The position numbers and the translations under genes were made by a program. From a bacterium ADurb.Bin243 (GTDB taxonomy: Bacteria; Muiribacteriota; UBA9980), in NCBI GenBank assembly GCA_002069765.1, contig MWBZ01000013.1, positions 21,206 to 85,205 on the forward strand: a stretch of 64,000 nt of DNA. Reading direction: 5' to 3'. Each line of letters opens with the position of its first letter. The stretch's first letter is position 1. Positions 9,501-17,300 of the stretch are shown one piece after another. The notes under the pieces were generated by a model, which was given only the letters and a program-made list of their open reading frames with translations, did not search any database and was not told the DNA's origin.

Positions 9501-11620
9501 GAAGCGCCGGGAAGCGCCGGGGTTATTTCAACGATTATCTGCGTCTCAAAAGTTCCGGAAGCGGGTGTTATAACAGGCACAGGGGCTTTTTCGAGAGGCA
9601 TATTCATAGTGTATAACGCCGTAGCCACGTCGGAATCGAGTATCCCTATTTTTGTCGCAATCGCCTTTAAATAGCACGATTTGACGAGAGTGATCGGAGT
9701 TGTATAAACCGCGCCGTTAGAGACCGACGGTTCGCTGCCGTCGAGCGTGTATCTGATGACCGCTCCCGCGGTAGCGCAAGTTAAAGAAACGCTTTGCGTC
9801 GTCGAATACAAACCGGCGGGAAGCGAAATAACCGGGCTGGCAGTTTTATCTGTCGCCAGCTCGATCGTGTATATGGCGACGGCCGGCGACGAAATTTCCA
9901 TTCCGACTTTATAGGCAATAGCAAGCGCTTTTAAAGAGGTGGAAACTGTAAATGGCCCGTTATATGTGATGCCGTGGTACCTGTCAGGTTTCGAGCCGTC
10001 GAGCGTATATTTAATGATCGCGCCTTCAGTAGGCGAAGTCAGCGTTACGCTTTGCGTAGAAAAATATGTACTGCCGACCGGATGAAAAACGGGTGGTAGG
10101 GATGTCGGTATTTGCATGAACTCGATAAAATAAAAAGTTGAACTGATGCCTGAAATGTTCTGGCCGGAAATTGCGACGGCATGTAAATGAGTATCGTTGT
10201 TTATAGTGATAGCGCCGTCATATACCTGACCTTTATTCAATGACGGATGGCTTCCATCGGTCGTATATTTAATTATCGCACCCGGGGTTTTAGTAGTCAA
10301 AGTTACGCTGATAGTCGATAAATAAGAGCCGCCGGGCACCGAAATATCAGGCGCCGCCACAAAAGTATTTCCATCGATAACGGTTTTACTGCCATCGGTC
10401 GTATAGGTTACCCTTGCGCCGCGGTTACCGTATTTATCGTAAATATCGTCGATAACGAACGACACTTCCTTCTCCTCGGTAATATAAGGATTAATACTTA
10501 ATTCGGCTGAAAATGAACTTTCAGAATTTTTTCTAATAATCGCCGGCCTGCCAAGTATCTTGATCGACGGAATGTTTATTAACGGCTTATTTGAACGTAT
10601 GTTAAGAGTTACGGTTCCGTCTCTTCCGACTAACGACGGCGATATTGATACGAATTCCAATACCGGCGGCGTTTTATCAACGGCTTCCTGCACGGTATTT
10701 TGTATAACGTTTGTAACTACAGACGCACTTGAACGCGCGTCTATTAATGTTTCAGATAATTGAATGCTGCGCGGAAGGTTTGCTTCGTTAAATAAGTTTA
10801 TAACCTCGCCGTTATTAGAATTAAGAGCCGTTACATAAGAGTTTAAAATTGCGGCGGCGTCAGGCCTTGGACTGGATATGAAGGTATTTTTAAAGGACCT
10901 GTTTATAGCAGGCGAAGCAATTATAGTTGTAACCGTTTGAACTGCCCTTGAAAATTCATGAACGACGGCCGACCCGCCGACATTATTTGTGATTATGGTA
11001 TCGAAATCAGTCGGCAAATTCGGTTGTGTTTCACGAATTATATTTTCCTGAGTCTCTTCTTCCGGCGCTATATTTACCATTAAAAAATCTGTATTGATAT
11101 TATTTGCGTTAGCCAGAAGAAAGCGCGAAGTTGACTGCGGATTTACTGAAAAACCGCGGACAATTATTTGACGAACTGATTCAGGCACTTCATTATAAGA
11201 CGGAATACGACCCGGCATAGCCAAAAGCAAATTATTTCCGCTTTCTCTTTCTGTTACTGCTATAAGCGGGGATATTCTCGATTCCTCAAGCGGAATAGTT
11301 ATATTAAATTGATTGCCTTTATACGATACTGATGCAATTTCTCTTGATTGCGTGAGATCATTGCTGTCAACGACAGTCAGCAAAAAGCGATCGTTAAATT
11401 CAGAATTTACCATTGCCCTTGAAGGAGAAAACGCTATTCCGCCGCCTTTAGACATATCAGGCAACGGCCCTTCTATAATAAATACTTTATCAGAAGACGG
11501 CCTGGGATTAGGATTGATTTGTTCATTCGCCGTATCTTCGTCGCATCCGCAACTGCCGAAAATAACGTAAAGAATAAGCATTACTAGAAAGATGAAATTC
11601 TTTGTGGCACTCGATTTCAT
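6554..11620 (-). CDS. Giant modular lipoprotein 1, N-terminal 1,650 residues (CHB_HEX_C repeats and beta-helix)
   Basis: This is a surface lipoprotein. The signal peptide ends in lipobox FGSC, followed by GCDEDTANE, so export and lipid anchoring are likely. Residues about 40-300 form the N-terminal module shared with the two other giant lipoproteins (PGRIPSYNEVPESVRQIIVRG), followed by an Ig-like domain. Residues about 418-1273 hold ten repeats of 80 to 90 residues with the chitobiase C-terminal pattern IYYTLDGSxPS. Residues about 1280-1640 look like a right-handed beta-helix (NNITLKNFAIAL, GLTIKNNTIEA). The last roughly 40 codons are out-of-frame readthrough after the frameshift. The start has GAGGTTG 9 nt upstream. 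Its function is unknown; adhesion or polysaccharide contact is an inference from the modules. Confidence 0.9.
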   Translation of the reverse strand: MKSSATKNFIFLVMLILYVIFGSCGCDEDTANEQINPNPRPSSDKVFIIEGPLPDMSKGGGIAFSPSRAMVNSEFNDRFLLTVVDSNDLTQSREIASVSYKGNQFNITIPLEESRISPLIAVTERESGNNLLLAMPGRIPSYNEVPESVRQIIVRGFSVNPQSTSRFLLANANNINTDFLMVNIAPEEETQENIIRETQPNLPTDFDTIITNNVGGSAVVHEFSRAVQTVTTIIASPAINRSFKNTFISSPRPDAAAILNSYVTALNSNNGEVINLFNEANLPRSIQLSETLIDARSSASVVTNVIQNTVQEAVDKTPPVLEFVSISPSLVGRDGTVTLNIRSNKPLINIPSIKILGRPAIIRKNSESSFSAELSINPYITEEKEVSFVIDDIYDKYGNRGARVTYTTDGSKTVIDGNTFVAAPDISVPGGSYLSTISVTLTTKTPGAIIKYTTDGSHPSLNKGQVYDGAITINNDTHLHAVAISGQNISGISSTFYFIEFMQIPTSLPPVFHPVGSTYFSTQSVTLTSPTEGAIIKYTLDGSKPDRYHGITYNGPFTVSTSLKALAIAYKVGMEISSPAVAIYTIELATDKTASPVISLPAGLYSTTQSVSLTCATAGAVIRYTLDGSEPSVSNGAVYTTPITLVKSCYLKAIATKIGILDSDVATALYTMNMPLEKAPVPVITPASGTFETQIIVEITPALPGASIYYTTDGSVPSIVNGSRYAGPVTISKTTIFKAVTVKSDMADSDVAAAHYINIKTVDAPEFSLEGGQYTGTQSVALSSKTEGAAIYYTINGTMPAAESGILYNGTLEISSNVTIKAIAVKHGMTNSTVSSAEYFITIPEPLPVAALEFNPAAGTYKSTQSVEIICATPGASIYYTLDGSLPSRGSLRYEKPITVFENTTIKAFAVKDGMKDSPATGSVYIIKLPVATPVFIPAGGTVFTSTQSVEITSATSGAIIYYTLDGSIPSRESMKYEAPVVITKTTMIKAFAVKDGMTDSPVGEANYPVLWPVSAPAVSIEPGSYENTVEVAISCATPGAAIYYTTDGCVPTPQTAILYTAPVEITCPLTIKAIAVKAEMSQSIVLEAAYVVPTEMAATPVIAPNGGFFYYQTNVTISCATEGAAIYYTTDGSEPSKLSTKYEAPFTLNRIGATKVKAAAFKSGMFYSMTAVSAVFNIAYPAPPKPATPVIGEATGIDAGKLTLSCSTSGAKIYYTLDGSTPTAASSLYDANAKILIAFDTPGLGGALKAIAIAGGVQSDAASIVIAKDNASLNAAIEDTSNAPFVVAGGTNYNNSNHTIDKTFIFKETLSGIKPNKIVTISAREGTSAGRIDAFDIAFHNANPASIKAPKLYAPQRPLYGMPGASDYAISTINIVSGDFSSYVNADEYDNKLVINRPNFTMTGVSATGDNKTLFKKWFRIYDQNNITLKNFAIALDNADKLVVDIINLSNSTIEGLHLSNSSSGTSEGTMYISNSSGLTIKNNTIEAKTNTRPAIYFIKSGTITFTGNTVKGSVRVEHKYSGAELSSIVSLFSSNTANTFSDPYLTISGATNKYLFDIIDSGSVNYYGGNFEYGSAQITNLIGTGNTFNNLNQGGAKFDMLAWPENNYNYGYYYGDTVPERLFIKTSLAKKAGDDGNINVTFAAKGSAPAVLQKYRRIFLNRRSRLLTHGLINLMPLSITRRRLLK
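6668..6672 (-). other. Frameshift site in a five-G tract of giant lipoprotein gene 1
   Basis: On the coding strand the codons read GCC CCC GCG in the upstream frame, while the downstream frame resumes as CGC GGT GCT CCA. Adding one C to the C5 tract joins both frames into one 2,279-codon protein. The combined span (4782-11620) is 6,839 nt, exactly one short of a multiple of three. Confidence 0.85.
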
Positions 11621-11649
11621 AAAAAAACAACCTCGCTATTCAAAAAAAA

Positions 11650-11702
11650 TTAAACAATTTTATAAAAAAATTAAATAATTTTATAAAAAAATTAAACAGA
11701 AC
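11650..11702. repeat. 21-bp direct repeats upstream of giant lipoprotein 1
   Basis: Two units differing at one base (11650-11670 and 11671-11691) and a third partial unit starting TTAAACAGAAC make an AT-rich tandem array. It lies 30 to 80 nt upstream of the start codon. The 21-bp period is two helical turns. It could be a regulator-binding or promoter-region repeat, or simple replication slippage. Confidence 0.6.
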
Positions 11703-11802
11703 TTAATATAGCCTAAAAAATTTTAAAATGCAAGCTAAATGAATTATAATTCATTAACGTCGGCTTTTAAAATATCCGATAAAATCAAGCCTCGGATGGC
11801 TA

Positions 11803-12325
11803 TTACGCAGAAGGCAGATCGACGGTTAATAAGCTGCCTGCGCCCGGTTCGCTAGCAGCGGAGACGGCGCGCCCATTAGTTTAACGAAATCGCGGCATAT
11901 AAGAAAGCTGAGGCCCGATCCTGATTCGCCTGCGATGCCGAATTTAATGGCCGACTTGTTGTCGAGCGTAAACAGTTTTTTGAGCGAAACGGCGTCTATG
12001 CCGATCCCCGTATCGATGACGCGGATTATCGCCCTGCCGCCGTTTTCGCCGTTCACGACTCCGGAAATTCTTATGGTCCCGCCGTCGGACGTAAATTTGA
12101 CGGCGTTAGAGAAGAGGTTGCGGATTATAGTCGAAAATAGAGTGGGATCGGCGTGAACGCACAGCCCGCCGTTGAACGCTTTCTGCGCTGCCATCTTAAC
12201 ATGCCGAGCTCGAAGGTGCCGGGATACATCTTCTTTGACCGGCTGTAAAATATGAATATCAGCCCCAGAACAAGAGATTCGATGAGCGCGACAAAAACTA
12301 TTGTTTGCAGGTTTAGAAAATCCAT
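11803..12325 (-). pseudogene. Histidine kinase pseudogene with internal deletion and frameshift
   Basis: The N-terminal piece starts MDFLNLQTIVFVALIES and reads to FELGM, matching the first 40 residues of the intact membrane kinase at 33095-34516. The next in-order piece (MAAQKAFNGG, LFSTIIRNLFSNAVKFT, RVIDTGIGIDAVS, SGSGLSFLICRDFVKLMG) matches that kinase's ATPase domain. About 300 residues, including most membrane helices and the phospho-accepting His, are missing at a junction near 12200, and the two pieces are in different frames. A second shift near 11870 displaces the end; in the corrected frame the tail reads GAVSAASEPGAGSLLTVDL and stops at 11803. It lies directly upstream of giant lipoprotein 1, as the live kinase operon does for lipoprotein 3. 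Confidence 0.85.
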
Positions 12326-12432
12326 AACTCGAATTAACTTTCAGATCTAAATTTCAGGCTCTTTTTCATTTCGCGCGGATAACTTTCGGCGTGCTACCAA
12401 GCTTAAACCTGATTGATCTTCGGAGCGGACAT

Positions 12433-12733
12433 TCAGAAAACGCCTCCCTTGCAGTACGCGCTTTCGGCGGTGAGCCGGCCCACGCACTTCGCCATCAGGT
12501 CGGCGCTGGCAAGGCCCACGCCGGCGCCTCGCGGGCAGGACGAAACGAGGTAATTGCCGCCGGAAAAGATCGCCTTTAGGCTGCTTAATTGATCGGCTGG
12601 CCGTCCACTATGAGTAAATGTGGCCAGGCATCAAACTTGAAAGGCATTACAAACCTCTTCCGTCACCATTGTGAGGGGTGATACCGAGTGTATAGTCTTC
12701 AGCCATAAGCAATTTTAAGGTGCCGTTCTTCAT
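12433..12733 (-). pseudogene. Decayed remnant of an unrecognised gene
   Basis: Coherent peptide pieces occur in three frames in one order. First comes MKNGTLKLLMAEDYTLGITPHN, with an AAGGTGG Shine-Dalgarno before the ATG at 12733. Then come VTEEVCNAFQ, FDAWPHLLIVDGQPIN and finally SGGNYLVSSCPRGAG-VGLASADLMAKCVGRLTAE, with a TGA at 12433. The frame changes and internal stops suggest a coding gene that has lost function. I do not recognise the family. Confidence 0.45.
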
Positions 12734-12783
12734 GACAGCCGACCACCTTTATTTTTAATACAAACCATTTAAAAGCATATCAC

Positions 12784-12835
12784 AAAAAAACAAGAGTATC
12801 AATATTTTACTTAAATAGTAAAGATTGACACTCTT
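12784..12835 (-). terminator. Hairpin terminator after the cupin gene
   Basis: A long, nearly perfect inverted repeat (12792-12835) pairs AAGAGT with ACTCTT, TCAAT with ATTGA and TTTACT with AGTAAA around a 5-nt loop, with one bulge and one mismatch. On the minus strand it is followed by TTGTTTTTTTG, fitting rho-independent termination of the cupin transcript. Confidence 0.65.
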
Positions 12836-12977
12836 TTCGGATGACTTTTATAATGAAACGCATTTTAAGAGAGCGACAATTTAAAAAGACTTGCCAGACC
12901 GATCTGAAATAATATTATTCGAATTATGATAATTTAAGTTATATTGTTTTTTTCGATGTTTGTCAACCGTAATTTTA

Positions 12978-13304
12978 TCAAAAAAAAACGCAAACCCACA
13001 CGCACGGCGGCTCCGCGCTCGTATATTCGACGCGGTGACGCCGGCGCGCCTCTATCAGAATGTGATCGCCCGCCTTCAAAACGAGCGAAGAGCCGTCATC
13101 GAAGGCCAGGCGCGCCTCGCCCTGAACGAGCAGCACCCACTCGTTCTCGGGCTGGTCATACCAGAACCCTTCAGGCGACGCCTGGCCGGCTGAAAGAATG
13201 CGCTCGATGCGAACGCGATGGACGCCGGCCGGCAATGTCGATTCGTGGATAGTTTCGATGATCTCTTCGGGGATGGACACCGGCATGTTGAAAATGTTTT
13301 CCAC
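12978..13304 (-). CDS. Cupin-domain protein
   Basis: The small single-domain beta-barrel protein of 108 residues has a cupin core (FWYDQPENEWVLLVQGEARL, LKAGDHILIEARRRHRVEY). The second cupin motif GDHILIEARRRHRV keeps a His, but the first motif has only Glu and no paired His, so metal binding is uncertain. The GTG start at 13304 has AGGAGGT 3 to 4 nt upstream, which is tight; ATG at 13286 is an alternative. It is an open gene flanked on both sides by pseudogenes and overlaps the decayed end of the amidohydrolase. Its role is not known. Confidence 0.75.
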   Translation of the reverse strand: MENIFNMPVSIPEEIIETIHESTLPAGVHRVRIERILSAGQASPEGFWYDQPENEWVLLVQGEARLAFDDGSSLVLKAGDHILIEARRRHRVEYTSAEPPCVWVCVFF

Positions 13305-13329
13305 AATACCTCCTGAGGCAAATATTTAA

Positions 13330-14045
13330 CTTTACTTTTTATTTTTAAAGTTTCGGAAGCGTCATATACTTTGTGTCCGTCAACCCAGGTGGCGAGGACT
13401 TTCGAATTATTTTTATCGAGTTTTTCGACCGGCGTGGTATAAAGGTCGGTTTCATAAAACTACCATATCGGCTTTATAACCCGCGTAAAGTTTTCCCGTA
13501 TCGCCATAGCGTCGTGGCGGCACTGCCGGCGCTAAAACCGTGGACTATTTCCTTCACGCTGAACGGTTTATACTTTCCGGCGTGCCCGCCGCCTGTGGCC
13601 GCGTCGATTTTTTCAAGGTCGGAAAGCGTCCATGCGTCGTAATCCCTTAATAAAAAAGCGATGCCGAGCATCATTTCATCGGCCAGCGCAGCGGCTATCG
13701 AAGCCGAATCCGTACATTTGCCCAGATCGATCCCTTTCAAAAAAAGATGCCCGTTTCGGCAAGATGAACGTGGCTGGCATTAAAGCCCGGGTAAAGCGCG
13801 GCGCCTTTTAAATCGATGATCTCTATGTTCCTGAATTTTGAAGCGTCAACGTTAACCCCCTGAACGGTGTCGTTTTTAATGAGAAGATTATCGACGCGGC
13901 GGTTGGCGTCGATATAAATAGAGCCGTTGGTAAAAAGCTTAAGCCGGCTTTTCGCGTAAATTTCAGCGTAAGCGCCGCTTAAAATTAAAATAAACAAAAG
14001 AATTAAAACCAACCGTACCTGTTTCATGAAATTATTCATAACCAT
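13330..14045 (-). pseudogene. Amidohydrolase (YtcJ-like) pseudogene with large internal deletion
   Basis: The first piece has a signal-peptide-like N-terminus (LVLILLFILILSGAYA), then LYPGFNASHVHLAETGIFF, the first metal-binding strand of exported amidohydrolases (the usual Asp before SHVH is Asn here, written FNASHVH). A frameshift near 13738 continues to KGIDLGKCTDSASIAAALADEM. The sequence then jumps to the C-terminal part (KEIVHGFSAGSAATTLWRYGKTL, then after another shift AGYKADMVVL and ETDLYTTPVEKLDK, VLATWVDGHKVYDA). Family members have about 550 residues; roughly 300 to 350 from the barrel are absent. The gene cannot make an active enzyme. Confidence 0.85.
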
Positions 14046-14377
14046 CTTCTCGATTTAATAAAGTGTATATTTTTTTATTCTACTATAAACCGTACGTTAT
14101 ATTTATAAAAATCTTACATGCAGTCATATAATAGAATTGATTTTAATAGAACAATTTAAATCAATTAAATAAAAAATGCAACAGTTTTTATTATGTTTTT
14201 AATGTTTTTTTTAGTACAAATAACTCAAAAAAGGGCCTCATGCTTTTAACGGCAAAAGGCCCTTATATCATTTTAAACGGTTGAATCGCCGGCTGGCTTA
14301 TATTTTTATAAACATTATCAGGGCGGGCGGAGAAGCAATCCATTTACGCTAAAAAAACGCTCCCCGCCGCGCCTGAA
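14046..14377. other. Intergenic region between amidohydrolase pseudogene and giant lipoprotein 2
   Basis: This is AT-rich DNA with no supportable gene. It holds the lipoprotein 2 terminator (14231-14264) and, on the minus strand, the leader of the dead amidohydrolase gene. Nothing else is evident. Confidence 0.6.
14231..14264 (-). terminator. Rho-independent terminator of giant lipoprotein 2
   Basis: On the minus strand AAGGGCC pairs with GGCCCTT around a 20-nt loop that contains a smaller TGC/GCA pairing, followed by a run of T. It sits 114 nt after the lipoprotein stop codon. Confidence 0.75.
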
Positions 14378-17300
14378 CTAATTTGATATCGTAAGGTTCG
14401 TCAGGCTGTGTTTTTCCCACGAACCGCCGGTAGCTGCAGAAACGCCTACATATAGATATTTTCCATCGACAAGCGTTATGCCGCTCGTTGAAAGCTTATA
14501 GGTATATGTAATTTTTGCAGTTGTCATATCATCATAATAAATTTTCCATTCACCGTTACTAGCATTGTATGTAGTTTTCACATTATGTGTTCCTTGAAAC
14601 TCAGTAGTAGTATTAATTGGATTCCACGTGGCTTTTTTTGCCATCTGTTGAGACTGAAGCGAAGAATGGCCAAGAGCGGCCTGCTGATCGGCAGGATATT
14701 TTATGCTTATGCTATGCGCCTGTGAATCATAAGGTGCGTTACGATAAGTATCGAACTCCACATAAAAGCAATTATTAATATAGCTTGTCAACCAGCCATT
14801 TCCGGGCGGCGTGTAACCGGCCAATTCTGAAGGACTATGACTGGTAACCATAAATATGATGCCGTCGGCGCCGCCGCCGAACGGAGCAGATATATCGAAC
14901 GTGTAATTCACGGTAAAGTTTTGCGTTACGTCAACTTTGTCTTTGAAAACCGCTACGCCATTCTTAGCTCCTATTGACGGAGTAAGAATCATTTCACTTC
15001 CGCTGATACTTGCATCTTTAATCAATCCGACCGCGTTGCCGCTGAAAATGGTTCCTGCCGTGGGTGTAGCTAATTTCGAAACCGCTACGGAATCGTTCGT
15101 GCCATCCGTAGTAGTGATTGTGAAAGTATATGCCGCACCATCATTTGTTAATCCTGTTATAGTTTTTGAAGTATCAGTATTATTGCCAGTAGTCATGTTT
15201 GCACTGGAAGGGCCGGTATAACTTATTTTTATGTCAGTGAAAACGGTATCGGCAGGGTTGGTCCAGTTTAATGTTACCTGAGCGTTGCCAACTGATGTGA
15301 TCAAACCAGCCACCGGCGACAACCCCACTTTGAATGAAGGCGGTACAGACGTGGTTATAGCGCCTTTCGACGCGGTTATGGTGTCGCCGTTTTTCGCCTT
15401 CGATATCTTGACGTTGCCCGTCCATGCGCCGTTCGTGAAATTGCCTGTAATGGTAGGCGAAATAGATGTTGTGGTATTAGTTAAACCGACCGCCGTTGCG
15501 GATTCATAAACGGAAGAATCATATAGAGAAACGGTATTGCCGCCGGCGTCTTTAGCGGTAACGGTGATCGCGAATTCCACGCCGGTTTTCTGAGGGCTAC
15601 TAGCCGCTATTTCAAATTTAGCAAGAGGGAAGGCTACATTGGATTCGTTAGTTACAGCCCTCGCCGAAAAATTAGAAAGCTCTAGCCCTTCGACGCACCT
15701 GACCCCAGAGTCGCCCCTGGTATAAGCTATCTTAATAGAACTGATATCGCTGTAAATCGTTTTTGTAAGCGTTAACTCGACAATGCTCTTATCATCGGCA
15801 TTTAACGCCACGCCGGTAACGGCGTCGTTATAAGACGAGCCGAGTGTTACCGTGAATCCGCCAGGCGCCGCAGGCAGGGTCGAAGATATAGTTTTATTGA
15901 ATTTAACCAGAATTTTCGTGCCGTCCGCGCTTGTTTCGACGCTCGAAACCGAAGGCGGAACGAGAGCTATTGTATAAGCGCGCGTTTTGGTCACTGCCGT
16001 TTGCGCGACGCCGTATTCATTCACCGCGGCGGAATATATATCATAGGGCGTTCCGACACCGAGGTTCGCAAAGTTGATGTAGCCTGTAGTGTTAGCCGCG
16101 ACCTCGACCGTGCCTTTAAAATTCGAAGCAAGTTCCACGTCCGAAGCGTTTTTGCCCGCTATAACCTGCGCCACGGTAGGTTCCGGCGCGTTAGACGAGA
16201 GGCATACCGCGTAAACGATAGATTTTTTATCGACGCTCGCGCTCAGGCGCAGCGAAGTATAACCGGTCGGCTGGCCCTGCGGATAGCCCGAAGACCATAC
16301 CGGCGGCAGGTCGTCGATGGTTTTAATCTTAACGACCGTCGGATTGGCCTGCGATTCGCCGTATTCATCTTCGGCGACAGCGTATATGTCATATTCAACG
16401 GCGCTTTCAAGGCCGACGAATATATGCACGGCTTCAGAATCGGCCGCGGTCATGGTTATAACCGCCTTCATTGACGCGCTCAAAGCCGAGCCCGACGCGT
16501 CGGCGCCGGCTTTTACCTGCGCGGCCGAAAGCGCCGCGGCGCCCGATTTCAAGCACGCCAGGTAAACCGAACCGGTTTCATTCATTTTAACCGACGCGCT
16601 TAATTTATTAAAGTCCGGCGCGGCGGCTTTCGGATACCCCGAAGCCCATACAGGCGAGATGTTGTTAAGCGTTTTCATTTTAACTACGGCCGCCTGCGCC
16701 TGAAGATTTTCATAAAGATCTTCGGCGACAGCGTAAACCGAGTATTCTGTATTATTTGCAAGGCCGGTGAATTCGCGGATAACCGCGCCGCCGTCAAATG
16801 TGAAATCGAGCGCCGCTTTCATTCCGGCGGCGACGGCCGCGCCCGAAGCGTTCTGGCCGGCTTTTATTTGTGCCGCCGTTGGAGCGGCTTCCGACGATTT
16901 CAGGCAGACGAGATATATCTTTCCGTCTTCGTTAATCCGCAGGCCCGCATTAAGTTTGAAATACGCCGGCGCGGAAACGGCCGGATAGCCGGAAACCCAA
17001 ACAGGAGGCGCGATGTCAGCGGCAATATATGCCTTTGAAGCAGGCGACACATTGCCGAGGATATCGGAATGGACCGCCGACACTTCCACCGTTCCAATTA
17101 TAGATACGGGCGTTCCGCCCGGATTATTCAAATTAAATGAGCCGGTCGTTATGCTGCCGTTCCCGGCCGCGCCGGCTTCATAAGTTACGCCCGGAGTCGT
17201 TCCTCCGAATACCGGCGCCGCGCCGTCAATAAGGGCTCTGGCAGCCATTGTAACCGCTCCGCCGTTAGAAAGCGTCACTTTAATCGATTCGCCGTTTTTA

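Noticed and set aside
12792..12835. Miniature inverted-repeat transposable element
   Set aside because: A single hairpin with a T-run downstream of the cupin gene is better read as a terminator; no target-site duplication or second copy was seen.
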